A stretch of DNA of 64,000 nucleotides from Alphaproteobacteria bacterium (GCA_021774335.1 JAJFJD010000059.1:1-64000); one strand, 5' to 3'. Counted from the first letter of the stretch, positions 8,505 through 19,700 are shown. Program-made: numbers and translations. The notes: a model not told the origin generated them from the sequence alone.

Positions 8505-9716
8505 ATGTCGCAGCCCAATTCATACCGCGCCGGCCCTGACGAAGGCGGCCACTTCGGCATATTCGGTGGGCGTTTCGTGGCAGAAACGCTGATGCCGCTC
8601 ATCCTCGAGGTGGAAAGCGCCTATGCGGCGACACAGGCCGATCCGTCCTTTCAGGCCGAACTCGACGAGCTTCTGACATTCTATGCCGGGCGGCCGAGCC
8701 CGCTCTATTTCGCCAAGCGGATGACCGAACATTTCGGCGGCGCCAAGATTTACTTCAAGCGCGACGAACTGAATCACACCGGCTCGCACAAGATCAATAA
8801 CTGCCTCGGCCAAATCCTGCTGGCCAAGCGCATGGGCAAGAAACGGATCATCGCGGAAACCGGTGCCGGGCAGCACGGTGTCGCCGTTGCAACCGTCTGT
8901 GCCTTGTTTGACCTGCCCTGCGTCGTCTACATGGGTGCAACCGATGTCGAACGCCAGCGGCCGAATGTCTTCCGCATGAACCTGCTAGGCGCCGAAGTGC
9001 GGGCCGTGACCAGCGGCCGCTCGACGCTCAAGGACGCGATGAACGACGCGCTGCGCGACTGGGTCGCCAATGTCGAAGACACATTTTACATCATCGGCAC
9101 GGTCGCCGGGCCGCACCCATATCCGACGATGGTCCGCAATTTCCAAAGCATTATCGGAAACGAGGTCCGCGAGCAGATGCAGTCAGCGGAAGGCCGCTTG
9201 CCGGACACGCTGGTCGCGTGCATCGGCGGCGGGTCCAACGCCATGGGACTGTTCCATCCTTTTCTGGACGACGACGATGTCCGCATGATCGGCGTGGAAG
9301 CCGCCGGCAGAGGCATCGAGACCGGCGCACACGCGGCGTCGATCACCGGCGGCCGTCCCGGCGTGCTGCACGGCAACCGGACCTACCTGCTGCAGGACGA
9401 TGACGGGCAAATCCTCGAAGCCGAATCGATCTCCGCCGGCCTCGATTATCCCGGCATCGGCCCGGAGCATTCCTGGCTCAACGACCTGAAGCGCGTCGAG
9501 TATGTCTCGGCCACCGATGCAGAGGCGCTCGAAGCGTTTCAATTATGCAGCCGCAGCGAAGGCATCATTCCGGCGCTGGAACCGTCACACGCCCTGGCTC
9601 ACGTCGGCAAGATCGCCGGCGACCTCGACCCAGAACACATCATCTGCATGAATTTGTGCGGGCGCGGCGACAAGGACATCTTCACGGTAGCGGACGCCCT
9701 GGGGATGGAAATATGA
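8505..9716 (+). CDS. trpB: Tryptophan synthase beta chain
   Basis: A PLP enzyme that condenses indole and serine to tryptophan. The chosen ATG (8505) has CGGAGA 5-10 nt upstream and gives 403 residues starting MSQPNSYRAGPDEGGHFG; an upstream in-frame start at 8463 would add 14 atypical residues. The PLP lysine lies in HTGSHKINNCLGQ. The glycine-rich phosphate loop CIGGGSNAMGLF and the ETGAGQHGVA motif are intact. Its stop overlaps the trpA start, as expected for the alpha2beta2 complex. Confidence 0.98.
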   Translation: MSQPNSYRAGPDEGGHFGIFGGRFVAETLMPLILEVESAYAATQADPSFQAELDELLTFYAGRPSPLYFAKRMTEHFGGAKIYFKRDELNHTGSHKINNCLGQILLAKRMGKKRIIAETGAGQHGVAVATVCALFDLPCVVYMGATDVERQRPNVFRMNLLGAEVRAVTSGRSTLKDAMNDALRDWVANVEDTFYIIGTVAGPHPYPTMVRNFQSIIGNEVREQMQSAEGRLPDTLVACIGGGSNAMGLFHPFLDDDDVRMIGVEAAGRGIETGAHAASITGGRPGVLHGNRTYLLQDDDGQILEAESISAGLDYPGIGPEHSWLNDLKRVEYVSATDAEALEAFQLCSRSEGIIPALEPSHALAHVGKIAGDLDPEHIICMNLCGRGDKDIFTVADALGMEI

Positions 9717-10534
9717 CCGGTCGTATCGAAGCGCGGTTCGCGGCGCTCAAGGCGGAGGGACGCGGCGGCCTTGTTACCTTCATCACCGCGGGTGATCCAG
9801 ACCCGGAGACGTCGAAGTCCTTGGTCCGGCGATTGCCGAAGGCCGGCGCAGACCTAATCGAACTCGGCATGCCATTCACCGATCCGATGGCGGACGGCCC
9901 GGCCGTTCAAGCCTCGTCGCAGCGCGCGTTGCGCGCCGGCGCCACACTGACCACGACCCTGGAAGCGGTCGCGGATTTTCGGGAAACCGACGCCGACACG
10001 CCAATCATCCTGATGGGCTATTTCAACCCAATCTACAGCTACGGCACCGACAAATTCCTGAAGGACGCGAAGGAGGCCGGCGTCGACGGCCTGATCATCG
10101 TCGACCTGCCGCCAGAGGAAGATTCGGAACTGTGCGAACCGGCGATCGCCGCCGGCCTAAACTGGATCCGCCTCGCCACGCCGACGACCGATGCAAAACG
10201 GCTGCCCACCGTCCTGAATAACAGCAGCGGGTTTCTCTACTACGTGTCGATCATGGGCATTACCGGCACGAAGAATGTGCAGGAAGATGACGTCCGCGCG
10301 GCAATCGCGCGCCTGCGCAAGCATACCGACATGCCGATCGCCGTCGGCTTCGGCGTCAAGACGCGTGAGGATGTTCGCATGATTACCAAATCGGCGGATG
10401 CTGCGGTCGTCGGTTCGGCCATCGTCAACAAGATCGCGTCCGAACTTTACGCGGACGGCACCGCACGCCCTAGCCTCGTGACCGAAGTGCTCAGCTTCGT
10501 GCGGGAGATCGCCATCGGGGTACGTAGCGAATGA
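9713..10534 (+). CDS. trpA: Tryptophan synthase alpha chain
   Basis: It cleaves indole-3-glycerol phosphate and channels indole to TrpB. The ATG at 9713 (ATGA overlap with trpB) gives 273 residues. The catalytic Glu and Asp are in LIELGMPFTDPMADGP and VDGLIIVDLPPEE, and phosphate-binding elements are GFLYYVSIMGITG and VGFGVKT. Length is normal. The start of accD again overlaps by 4 nt, giving a coupled trpB-trpA-accD-folC unit. Confidence 0.98.
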   Translation: MTGRIEARFAALKAEGRGGLVTFITAGDPDPETSKSLVRRLPKAGADLIELGMPFTDPMADGPAVQASSQRALRAGATLTTTLEAVADFRETDADTPIILMGYFNPIYSYGTDKFLKDAKEAGVDGLIIVDLPPEEDSELCEPAIAAGLNWIRLATPTTDAKRLPTVLNNSSGFLYYVSIMGITGTKNVQEDDVRAAIARLRKHTDMPIAVGFGVKTREDVRMITKSADAAVVGSAIVNKIASELYADGTARPSLVTEVLSFVREIAIGVRSE

Positions 10535-11502
10535 ACTGGCTGACCAACTTCGTCCGCCCGAAGCTCAGGGCGCTAGTCAACCGTAAGGATGTGCCGGATA
10601 ACCTTTGGCACAAGTGTCCGAATTGCGACCAGATGATCTTCCATCGCGACCTGGAGACGAACCTGTTCGTCTGCCAGCATTGCAATCATCACATGCGGCT
10701 CGGCGCGAAGAAGCGCCTGGAAATGCTGTTCGATGACGGTGAATATCAGCGAATCGAACTGCCGAAGCCGACCGTCGATCCGCTTAAATTTCGCGACCAG
10801 AAGCGCTATACCGACCGGCTCCGCGACGCCCGCGCCCGTACCGAAGAAGACGATGCCATCATCGTCGCGCACGGCAAGATGGGCGATATGCCGATCGTCG
10901 TCGCAGCGTTCGACTTCGGCTTCATGGGCGGGTCCATGGGCATGGCCGTAGGCGACGGGATCATCGCGGCCGCGCGGCTGTCTGTCGCCCAGCAAGCCCC
11001 TCTGATCATCGTCCCCGCCTCCGGCGGCGCGCGCATGCAGGAAGGGGCTCTGTCCCTGATGCAATTGCCACGCACGGTGATTGCGGTCCAGGAAGTCAAA
11101 GAGGCCGGCCTGCCCTACATCGTCGTGCTCGCCGATCCCACGACCGGCGGCGTCACAGCGAGCTTCGCCATGCTGGGCGATCTGCATGTCGCGGAAACCG
11201 GCGCGATGATCGGTTTCGCCGGTGCCCGGGTCATCGAACAGACCGTCCGCGAGACGTTGCCCGAAGGATTCCAGCGCGCCGAGTACCTGCTTGATCATGG
11301 AATGGTGGATATAGTTGTTGCGCGCAACGAATTGCGCGATACCTTAATACGCCTACTTTCTCTGCTGTTGCGGCGGGAGCCGCCGGCCGACCTCCTAGAG
11401 CTGGCCCCCGATCCGGGGACCGTCAGCGAAATACCAACCACGCAGGATTCGAGCGATGCTGCGATTCGCCAGGAACCGGCGGACGACCGAAGACTCGATT
11501 GA
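10531..11502 (+). CDS. accD: Acetyl-CoA carboxylase carboxyltransferase subunit beta
   Basis: It transfers CO2 from carboxybiotin to acetyl-CoA together with AccA in fatty acid synthesis. The 323 residues begin MNWLTNFVRPKLR, followed by a four-Cys zinc ribbon (CPNC and CQHC, about residues 30-52). The crotonase-like carboxyltransferase core carries GGSMGMAVGDGI, PASGGARMQEG, DPTTGGVTASFA and GFAGARVIEQT. The last 47 nt overlap the folC start in another frame, an arrangement common for the accD-folC pair. Confidence 0.97.
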   Translation: MNWLTNFVRPKLRALVNRKDVPDNLWHKCPNCDQMIFHRDLETNLFVCQHCNHHMRLGAKKRLEMLFDDGEYQRIELPKPTVDPLKFRDQKRYTDRLRDARARTEEDDAIIVAHGKMGDMPIVVAAFDFGFMGGSMGMAVGDGIIAAARLSVAQQAPLIIVPASGGARMQEGALSLMQLPRTVIAVQEVKEAGLPYIVVLADPTTGGVTASFAMLGDLHVAETGAMIGFAGARVIEQTVRETLPEGFQRAEYLLDHGMVDIVVARNELRDTLIRLLSLLLRREPPADLLELAPDPGTVSEIPTTQDSSDAAIRQEPADDRRLD

Positions 11503-12799
11503 CGCCATCCTGGCGCGCTTACAGCAGCTTCACCCAAAGACGATTGACTTGTCGCTGGGCCGAATCCTGTCGTTGCTCGACCGACTCGGCCGCCCGCAAG
11601 ACCAGTTACCCCCCGTCATTCATGTCGCCGGAACCAATGGCAAGGGATCGGTCATCGCCTTCCTGGGCGCAATTCTGAACGCCGCCGGATATCGCGTCCA
11701 CACCTACACCTCGCCGCATCTCGTCCATTTCAACGAACGAATTCGCCTCGGTGGCGAGACGATCAGCGACGGCGAACTCTGCGCCATCCTCGACGAATGC
11801 GAAAAGGCCAATGCCGGCGACTCGATCAGTTTCTTCGAGATCACCACCGCCGCGGCGATGGTCGCCTTCTCGCGCCATCCGGCGGATATTCTGCTGCTGG
11901 AGTGCGGTCTCGGCGGCCGGTTCGACGCGACCAACATCGTCAAGAAGCCGGCGGCCACGGTCATAACGCCGGTATCGATGGATCACATGCATTTCCTCGG
12001 TGACACGATCCGGCAGATCGCCGCCGAGAAAGCCGCTATCCAGAAGAAAGACGTCATTTCCATCGTCGCACCGCAGCACGATCAGGCGAACGCCGTGATC
12101 ACCGACTACGCGGCGGCGGCCGGGACACAACCCTTCCAGTTCGGGCGTGACTGGACCGTCACGCCCACCAAACGCGGCTTCCAGTACCGGTCGACGCGGC
12201 TGTCGCTGGATTTGCCCATGCCGAACCTGCTGGGCCGGCATCAAATCTTCAACGCGGGAACGGCGGTTGCCTGTCTCGAACGACTCGACACGTTGGAAAT
12301 CTCCGACAAGGACATCGCCAAGGGCATCACCTCGGCGCGCTGGCCGGGCCGGCTTCAGCGCCTGATCAACAATCCGCTGACCGAGCATCTGCCGCAGGGC
12401 TGGGAACTTTGGCTCGACGGTGGGCACAATCCCGCTGCCGGGTCGGCGCTGGCCGAAACCTTGGAAAAATGGACGGACAAGCCGCTGTACCTGGTGTTCG
12501 GCATGATGGACCAAAAGCCGCCGCAGAATTTCCTGCGTCCGCTGGCGCCGTTGGTCCGCGGATTACGGGCGGTGACAATTCCCGGCCTCGAGGCCAGCAT
12601 GACGGCCGAGGAGGCGGCCGAAGCGGCCAGCGAAGTCGACATCCCAAGTCAGCCGTCAGTCGATATTCCGACGGCAATCCAGGATACGGTTCGGGCGGCC
12701 AGCCGCCCGGCGCGGGTTCTCATCTGCGGTTCGCTGTATCTTGCGGGATCGGTGCTGGCGCTCAGCGAAGGGGCCACCCCGGTCCGGACCGTCGGCTGA
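11456..12799 (+). CDS. folC: Bifunctional folylpolyglutamate synthase/dihydrofolate synthase
   Basis: It adds glutamate to dihydropteroate and extends folate polyglutamates. The 447-residue Mur-ligase-like protein carries the P-loop HVAGTNGKGSV, the TSPHLVHFNERIR folate site motif, LLECGLGGRFDATN and the C-terminal DGGHNPAA signature. The ATG (11456) lies inside accD with only a weak GAGCG ribosome site, which suggests coupling to accD translation. An alternative start inside the overlap cannot be excluded. Confidence 0.95.
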   Translation: MLRFARNRRTTEDSIDAILARLQQLHPKTIDLSLGRILSLLDRLGRPQDQLPPVIHVAGTNGKGSVIAFLGAILNAAGYRVHTYTSPHLVHFNERIRLGGETISDGELCAILDECEKANAGDSISFFEITTAAAMVAFSRHPADILLLECGLGGRFDATNIVKKPAATVITPVSMDHMHFLGDTIRQIAAEKAAIQKKDVISIVAPQHDQANAVITDYAAAAGTQPFQFGRDWTVTPTKRGFQYRSTRLSLDLPMPNLLGRHQIFNAGTAVACLERLDTLEISDKDIAKGITSARWPGRLQRLINNPLTEHLPQGWELWLDGGHNPAAGSALAETLEKWTDKPLYLVFGMMDQKPPQNFLRPLAPLVRGLRAVTIPGLEASMTAEEAAEAASEVDIPSQPSVDIPTAIQDTVRAASRPARVLICGSLYLAGSVLALSEGATPVRTVG

Positions 12800-12855
12800 A
12801 CGCCGCCGCCACACCACCGACAAGCCAACCAACACGACACCACCGCAACGGAAAA

Positions 12856-12877
12856 GCCCCGCCGCAATCGACGGGGC
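12856..12877 (-). terminator. trxA rho-independent terminator
   Basis: On the minus strand a 9-bp stem GCCCCGTCG / CGGCGGGGC (one T-G pair) with a 4-nt ATTG loop is followed by CTTTTCC. It sits about 30 nt past the trxA stop and between the convergent folC and trxA genes, so it could act on both. Confidence 0.8.
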
Positions 12878-12906
12878 CTAGCATCCGTTCGGACGGGGAG
12901 ACCGGT

Positions 12907-13230
12907 CTAAAGGACCGATTCAACCCATTCGACAAGCTGGCTCTTCGGCAGCGCGCCGACCTTGGTCGCCGCGACCTGGCCGTCCTTGAAGATCATCAGC
13001 GTGGGAATGCCGCGTACGCCGTATTTCGCAGGCGTCTGCGGGTTGTCGTCGATATTGACCTTGGCCACCGTCACCTTGCCGTCCATGTCGCCGGCAATTT
13101 CTTCCAGCGCCGGGGCGATCATCTTGCAGGGACCGCACCATTCCGCCCAGAAATCCACTAGGACCGGACCCTCCGCTTTTAGGACATTGGCCTCGAAATC
13201 GTCGTCGCCGACGGGGACAGGGATGCTCAT
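12907..13230 (-). CDS. trxA: Thioredoxin
   Basis: A 107-residue cytoplasmic protein-disulfide reductant. The redox site WAEWCGPCK places the cysteines at residues 32 and 35; the cis-Pro loop RGIPTLMIF and the C-terminal helix are present. Length and motifs match TrxA1-type thioredoxins. It follows addA in the same direction with a 72-nt gap, a common alphaproteobacterial order, and ends at a strong terminator. Confidence 0.97.
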   Translation of the reverse strand: MSIPVPVGDDDFEANVLKAEGPVLVDFWAEWCGPCKMIAPALEEIAGDMDGKVTVAKVNIDDNPQTPAKYGVRGIPTLMIFKDGQVAATKVGALPKSQLVEWVESVL

Positions 13231-13302
13231 ATAGCAATGCTCCTCGTTTGCCAGTGCCCCGTCGCCATGAGGAGCGTGGCTATGTTTCCACTGGGTAGGA
13301 AT

Positions 13303-16300
13303 CTAGGTAGCCACCCGGACCCGGTCAAGCAGGCTGTCGTCCAATGTCATCAGGCGCGGCACCGCGGTCCACAACAAACCGCATCGAATCGGCCGATTCG
13401 GCCAAATATCGGCCAAAACAGCCCGATATGCCGCCATTTGGCGCAAATACGCCGGTGCAACATTTTCCTGCAAATCCGGCGGCGGGCGCGACGTTTTATA
13501 GTCCAAAACGACGATCTCGTCCGGCAGCACCAGTAATCGGTCGACTTGACCGGCAATGACCTCGGGTCCGTCCGGCCCTGCAATCGTGCCGATCAGCGGC
13601 ACCTCGGCTCGACTCTCCGGCCCGAACAATTCGGCGAACTCCGGCATTTCCAGTATGGCCATCACCTCGTCGGCAAGCCCCTGCTGCTCGTCCGCAGGCA
13701 ATGCATGACCGGGCCGGGCCAGAAAGGCGACGCAGGCCGACCGGCGGTCGGCGGCAGGCAAATCCGGCAGCAACTGCAACAGCCGATGCACGATCAGACC
13801 CCGCTTAAAGCGATTTTCCGACGGCCCGCCGATCGGCGACAGCGTCGGTGGGTCCGCGGCGGACGGACGCGACGGCGCGAGCGGCCGCGGCGGCGCCGGC
13901 TCATCCGGCGGCGGGCGCTGCATCCAATCTTCAACGGACGGGGTCACGACCTGGCTAACCGTCCGCTCGTCCTTTGCATCGGCGACGGCGGTTTGGTCGC
14001 TGGCGATTCGCAATCCGTCGCCGGCCCATCCCGAGTCGCCGATGTCGCTGTTGAAATCCATCTCGGCAGGCTCGGCCAACCCCGCCAATCCCGCCTCGAT
14101 CAGGGAATACCAACAGCCGTCGCTCGGCTTCTGCCGACCATGCCAGCCGCAGACATACAATCGGTCTTCGGCGCGGGTCATCGCGACATAAAGCAGGCGT
14201 CGGTATTCCTCTTCGGACCGTGCTCGGGCGGTATCGCGCAGGGCCTGGCATTCTTCGGTCTGGTATGCGCGATTCGGCGGCCACAACGGGACGCCGTCGG
14301 CCCACAGCACCTCTTCGCCCATACGCGGCATGGCCATCGTGTCCGGCATGATCACGATCGGGGCCTGCAATCCCTTCGCGCCATGCACCGTCATCACGCG
14401 GACCTCATCGCGGTCGCTCTGTTCCAGGTCACGCTTGATCTCGGTGGCGCCGGCATCGAGCCAGTGCAGGAACCCCTGAAGCGACGGCGGATGCGTCCGC
14501 TCATAGGCGAGCGCCTGCGCCATGAATTCATCGACCGGGTCTTCCGCTTCGGGACCGAGCCGCTCCAACAGACATTGCCACCCGGATCGGCCCGGCAGCG
14601 CCGCCGGGCCGGCCAAAACCCCGGCGAGCAGCTCGAAGGGCGGTGCGAAGTCCGCCTTCCCCAACAGCGCCGCCAGCCAGGCCCGTGCCTGCGCGAAGCG
14701 TGCATCTTCGGCGACCATGTTCGACAGACGCCGCCACAAGGTCGAAGCCCCCCGGTCATGACACAGCCGGAACAGGTCGTCGTCGTCGAGCCCGATGAAC
14801 GGCCCCTTGAGCACGACCGCCAATGTCAGGTCGTCGTCCGGCAGCAACAGGAACCGGGCGAGCGCCATCAAATCCATCACCGCCAGTTGTTCGGTCAGCG
14901 CCATCCGGTCGACCCCGGCGACCGGCACGTCGACCTTCTTGAGTGCGCGGACCAGCGCCTCCATGAACCCGCTGCGGCGGCGCAGCAGCACCATGATATC
15001 GCCGGCCCGAACCGTCCGGTCATGCGACGGCAGATACTCGGACCCAATCCAGGCCTGCAGCTTGGCGGCGATCAATTGCGCGAGCCGCTCGTCGGGCGCC
15101 AACAGTTCGCGCCGGCGAACCGGCGGCTGCCATTCGGTCTCTTCCATCTCAACCGGGCCGACCGGCGGCCATAGCTCCACCAGTCCCGCTTGCCCGCCCC
15201 GGAACGGCCGATGGCTGAGCGTATCGCCGGCATCGATTACGCCGGCCGCAGCGGCGGGCTGCGCAAACACGCCGTCGACCGCCCGCAACACCGGTTCCGC
15301 CGACCGAAAGGAAATGTCGAGATCGACGGAACGCCACTGCTTGGTCACGTCCTCGGCACGGCTGCCGAAGTGCTCCCGATAGTCGCGGAACGCCTTGGGA
15401 TCGGCACGCTGGAAACTGAAGATCGATTGCTTCACGTCGCCGACGGCAAAGATCGTGCGCTCTTCCTCGCGGGCGCCCAATCCGGCGAAAAATTCATCGG
15501 CCAGCGCCGCCACCACTTGCCATTGCTCAGGATTCGTATCCTGCGCCTCGTCGATCAGGATGTGGTCGAGGCCACCGTCCAGCTTGAACAGCACCCAACC
15601 CGCGAAACCCGAACTGTCGGTCCGCAGCAGGTCGCGCGCCTTGTAAATCAGATCGTCATAGTCGAGCTCAACGCGCAATTCCTTGGCCTGCTCGAAGGCA
15701 TGCAGGATTGCCCCGCCGAGCGACAAGAGCGCCGCCGTCGCCTCCGCCGTCACCACCGCGCGGCGCATCTGGCAGACCGCGGCCAACCGCACCGCTTCCG
15801 CCGATAAGGCATCGGCAACACCAGGGTTCTTCTCGGTCACCGCTTTGGTCGCCAGCCGCTTGCGGGGCACTTCCTCGCGCGTCAGGAATTGATCGACATA
15901 GGACGCGAAGGTGGGCGCACGATCCGCCGCATCCGCCTCGACCCAGCGCCGCAAAACCTCTCCGCGGGGCTGGTCGGTCTTTTCCGACCCGCCACGCAGC
16001 GCTTCGGCCGCCCGTGCAACCGCCGACGCATCGAAGGCACCGTCCTGACAGGCGCGGGCAATGACCTCCTCAATGCCGAGGCCCGGCTCCACGTCCAGCC
16101 GGTCATAGACCGCGGCGACGGCGGCATCGATCTCCGTGCCGTCGCCGATGACATCGCGCAGCCGGCCCCGATGCATCAAAAGGACGCGCAGCAGGTCGGC
16201 GAAGCGGTCTTCGTGCAGATGGCCAGTCAGGGTTTGCAGAGCCTGTTGGCTCGACGGGTCCCGAACGGCAGAGGCGAGCACCCGGTCACGCGCCGCCAGC

Positions 16301-16785
16301 ATCAACTCCGCGGCGCTGCGCTCGTCCATCACCTGGAAATGCGGCGGGATACCAGCCTCGATCGGAAAGCGGCCGAGAAGCGATTCGCAGAAACTGTGGA
16401 TCGTCTGGATTTTCAATCCGCCGGGAACATCCAGCACCCGGGCGAACAGCCGCCGCGCGGTCTCCAGCGTCCCCGCCTCAGGCATATCGCCGGTCAGATC
16501 CGCGATCTTCTGCTGCAGGTCGGCGTCGGACGCAGTCGCCCAGGTGCTCAGGCCGCGGTTGACCCGGTTGGCCATTTCCGCCGCCGCCGCCTTGGTGAAG
16601 GTCAGGCACAGCAAGCGTTGCGGCGGCGTGCCCGACAGCAACAAGCGCAGCACGCGGTCGGTCAGCACCTTGGTCTTGCCGCTGCCGGCCGACGCGCCGA
16701 CCCAAACGCTCGCGGCAGGGTCCGACGCTTGGCGCTGCAGGCGGTCCGGATCGATCGCAACGGCTGTTCCGGAAGTGCCGCTCAT
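13303..16785 (-). CDS. addA: Double-strand break repair helicase-nuclease AddA
   Basis: The 1,160-residue UvrD/RecB-like subunit of the AddAB complex, which resects double-strand breaks for RecA loading. The ATG at 16785 overlaps the addB stop (ATGA), so the open frame extending to 16860 is not needed. Walker A is GASAGSGKTKVL near the N-terminus; other helicase motifs are ILIDEAQDTNPEQW, GDVKQSIFSFQRA, VMTVHGAKGLQ and YVAMTRAEDRLYV. The C-terminal PD-(D/E)XK nuclease shows AGQVDRLLV and VVLDYKTSRPP. All catalytic elements look intact. Confidence 0.97.
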   Translation of the reverse strand: MSGTSGTAVAIDPDRLQRQASDPAASVWVGASAGSGKTKVLTDRVLRLLLSGTPPQRLLCLTFTKAAAAEMANRVNRGLSTWATASDADLQQKIADLTGDMPEAGTLETARRLFARVLDVPGGLKIQTIHSFCESLLGRFPIEAGIPPHFQVMDERSAAELMLAARDRVLASAVRDPSSQQALQTLTGHLHEDRFADLLRVLLMHRGRLRDVIGDGTEIDAAVAAVYDRLDVEPGLGIEEVIARACQDGAFDASAVARAAEALRGGSEKTDQPRGEVLRRWVEADAADRAPTFASYVDQFLTREEVPRKRLATKAVTEKNPGVADALSAEAVRLAAVCQMRRAVVTAEATAALLSLGGAILHAFEQAKELRVELDYDDLIYKARDLLRTDSSGFAGWVLFKLDGGLDHILIDEAQDTNPEQWQVVAALADEFFAGLGAREEERTIFAVGDVKQSIFSFQRADPKAFRDYREHFGSRAEDVTKQWRSVDLDISFRSAEPVLRAVDGVFAQPAAAAGVIDAGDTLSHRPFRGGQAGLVELWPPVGPVEMEETEWQPPVRRRELLAPDERLAQLIAAKLQAWIGSEYLPSHDRTVRAGDIMVLLRRRSGFMEALVRALKKVDVPVAGVDRMALTEQLAVMDLMALARFLLLPDDDLTLAVVLKGPFIGLDDDDLFRLCHDRGASTLWRRLSNMVAEDARFAQARAWLAALLGKADFAPPFELLAGVLAGPAALPGRSGWQCLLERLGPEAEDPVDEFMAQALAYERTHPPSLQGFLHWLDAGATEIKRDLEQSDRDEVRVMTVHGAKGLQAPIVIMPDTMAMPRMGEEVLWADGVPLWPPNRAYQTEECQALRDTARARSEEEYRRLLYVAMTRAEDRLYVCGWHGRQKPSDGCWYSLIEAGLAGLAEPAEMDFNSDIGDSGWAGDGLRIASDQTAVADAKDERTVSQVVTPSVEDWMQRPPPDEPAPPRPLAPSRPSAADPPTLSPIGGPSENRFKRGLIVHRLLQLLPDLPAADRRSACVAFLARPGHALPADEQQGLADEVMAILEMPEFAELFGPESRAEVPLIGTIAGPDGPEVIAGQVDRLLVLPDEIVVLDYKTSRPPPDLQENVAPAYLRQMAAYRAVLADIWPNRPIRCGLLWTAVPRLMTLDDSLLDRVRVAT

Positions 16786-19700
16786 GATCCGTTCCCCCGG
16801 CCGCCCGACCATTCGCGCAGCCGCGCCAGATGGTCGTATTCGGGAAAGGCCAGCGGCCATTCCGGTTCCGGCGTCGAGAGATAGGGCGTGTCCAGCCGGT
16901 CAAAGGCATCGATCAATTGGACCAAGTTGTCATAGACCCGCGCCGTCAGATCCGGCACGTCGGCCGAGAACTCCCTGATCTGACCCGCCGGGTCGCCGCC
17001 CGACAGCCGCCAATAGGCAAGCCGGTCGACCGCTGCCATCGGAACGCCCTCGAACCCGCCCTGCTCGGCGATCGCCGCTTCGAGCGGCAGCTGCGGCGCG
17101 TAGCCGAACTGCAATTGTCGCTCGCTGGGCGGCACGCCGGTCTTGTAATCGATGATCGACAGATGCCCGTCCGCCGACCGGTCGATCCGGTCCGCCTTGG
17201 CGGTCAAGGTAAAGGGGCCGACCGCGCCGTCGATCGCGATCGACCCGGCGACCTCGGTCCGGCTTTCGGCCAGACCCGCCTGGCGCGACCGCTCCACATC
17301 GATGAACCACTCAGCGATGCGCACGAAGCGCGGCCACCAGAAAGCCCGGACCGCGGGACGCGCCAGCGTCGCCCCGAAAGCCTTTTCGCCGAGCGTCAGG
17401 AGTTGTGGCAGCGCATCGTCGGGCGGCCCATCGGGAAAGGCGCGGACGAACGCGTCGAGAGCGTCGTGAATGATGGTGCCCCGGTCGGCAGCACCAGGAC
17501 TAGCCTCCAAGGGGTCGAGCGGCCGTAAGCCTAGGATATGCCGGGCATAGATACTGTAGGGGTCGCGCATCCAGGTCTCGATCCGCGTGACGGACAGACG
17601 CCGCGGCCGCGCCTCCACCGGCGGCCGGGGTTCCGGCGGGTCGACCGGGCTGTGCCGTTCGACGGCGACCAGTCCTTTCTCCAGACCGGGCCAATGGGTG
17701 TCAGGCACGAAGGCGTCGGCCAACCCACAGCCCTCCAGCACCGTTTCCAAGCGGAGCAACCAGCGCGATGGCACCGTCGGCGTGCCGTCGGATTTCTGCG
17801 CGCGGCTCAGCACAATCTCTGGCGCGCAGAAAAGCTGGGCGAAGTCATGTGCCGCGAGCCCGATGCGGCGTTCCGGCAAAGGCAGGCCGAAGGCATCGCG
17901 CATCGGCCGGCTCATCCACGGGTCGGGGCCCGGGTCGGCCGGCCAGTTGCCCTCGTTCAGCCCACCGAGGACGATTAGATCGGCGTGCTGCAGCCGGGCT
18001 TCCAGCGGTCCCCAGATGTTGAGCCGCGGATGCCTGCCAAAGCGCGGCCGAACCACATTGCCCAGCATCAAGGCCTCGACCATTTCCGGATAATGGTCCG
18101 GCGGCACCATCGGCAGCGCATCCGCCGCCTCGTGCAATTCGTTGACGAAGACCGCCAGCGCTTCGCCCGCTTCCCCATCCCAGAGCCGCGCCGCACCCAC
18201 CGTTTCGCCGTCCGCCGCCAGCGCCTCGGCGGCGCACACATGCGCCTCCACGAGGCGTTGCAAGCTGCCCTCCGCCCCATCCCGAAAGGCTAGCAACGGC
18301 GCCAGGCATTCTTCGAGTTGGTCGAGCAAGCGTTCGATTCCGGCGGCGGTTTCGGGCGGCGGTCGTTCGGCGGCATGTCGGCTGCCGGCCTCCGCCAACG
18401 CCTGCCGCAACCCCGCGAGCCCCCGATCCGGAGTTGGCCCCCGCAGCACCCAGCGTTCCAACGCACGGACGAGACGCCGCATGTCCGCCGACGGCATGCC
18501 GGCTGCCGCCAAAGGATGCTTACAGGCCGCCAGCGTGGCGACCGGCGCGAAGTCCTGGAAAACCATCTCGGCGACCAACCGCAGGAACACGCCCGGCGGT
18601 GTCTCGCTCAGCGCCTGGCCGGCGGAATCGTCGATGACGATGCCCCACCGGCGCAGCGATGCCGCGACCCGGCGCGCCAAGCGGCGATCCGCGGTGACCA
18701 ACGCGGCGGTGCGCTCCGGCGTCTCCAGACTATGCCGCAGCATCAGGGCGATGACCTCGGCTTCCTCCTTGTCCCCCGGTGCGACGATCCGCTGCACGGC
18801 CGGAAAGGGCGCCTCGCCCGCCGGCTGCAACGCCTGTACGGCCGCCTCGCGCAGCGCCGACAGGTCGCGCCAGGCGTCGGTCGTCTCCGCAGGGCGCAGC
18901 GCCTCGGCGGCGAGGGCCGTCCGAGCCGGGGCGACAGGATGACGGTAACCGTCGCTCGGCCAGTCGCGAACGTCGGCGCGGTCGATTCCCAGCCGGTCGA
19001 GCAGCCGCGCCAATCCGAATTGCGGATGGGTCTGATCGTCCTCAATCGCCGCCCAGGTCTCATCGTCCGCGGCACGGTCGAGGCCTGGCAACACCACGCG
19101 CCCCTGCGGCAGCGCCGCGATGACCGCGAAGAGGTCGGCGCTGGCCGGGACGCTGCCGGTCGAACCGGCGGCGATGACCGGCCCGGCGGGCGGCTGCGCG
19201 ACCCAGCGCGCCGCCAGACCTTCGAGCAGACGATTGCGCCGGTCCGCGGGATCGAGGGCGCCTTCCTCCGCCAGGATATCCGGCCAATGCGCGGTAACCG
19301 GCTTGAGGAAGTCAAGAGTCCGTTCCCAATGCTGCGCGTATTCCCGCGGCGCGAGCGCCGCCAGACCGTCGAAAGAGAGCCGTTCGGTTTGGACCTGATC
19401 GATCAGCCGCGCCAACTCCTGCGCCAACCGCACCGCGTGGTCCGGCGTCATCCGATCTGCCGTGGTCTCGTCGACCTCATTCCAGCGCAGGATCAGCCGG
19501 GCGAGTAGCAACAGGCGGCGCTGTTCGGACAGGGCGGGCGGCAGGTCGAGCGTCTCCAGCCCCGCGGCATCCGCCGGCGCGATGTCGTCTACGTCCACGT
19601 CGCCGATCGGCCGCATCGCCGGCAGTACCAGCGATTGCCCGTCCGAGACCCGCAGAAAGGCCTCTCGCAATGCCCGGCAGGCCCGCCGGGTCGGCAACAG

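Noticed and set aside
13546..15174. 542-codon plus-strand open frame within addA
   Set aside because: Antisense shadow. The addA helicase motifs are read on the minus strand and the plus frame is Gln/Arg/Pro-rich without motifs.
18318..19508. 396-codon plus-strand frame within addB
   Set aside because: Arg/Gln/Gly-rich antisense shadow of addB with no recognisable fold.
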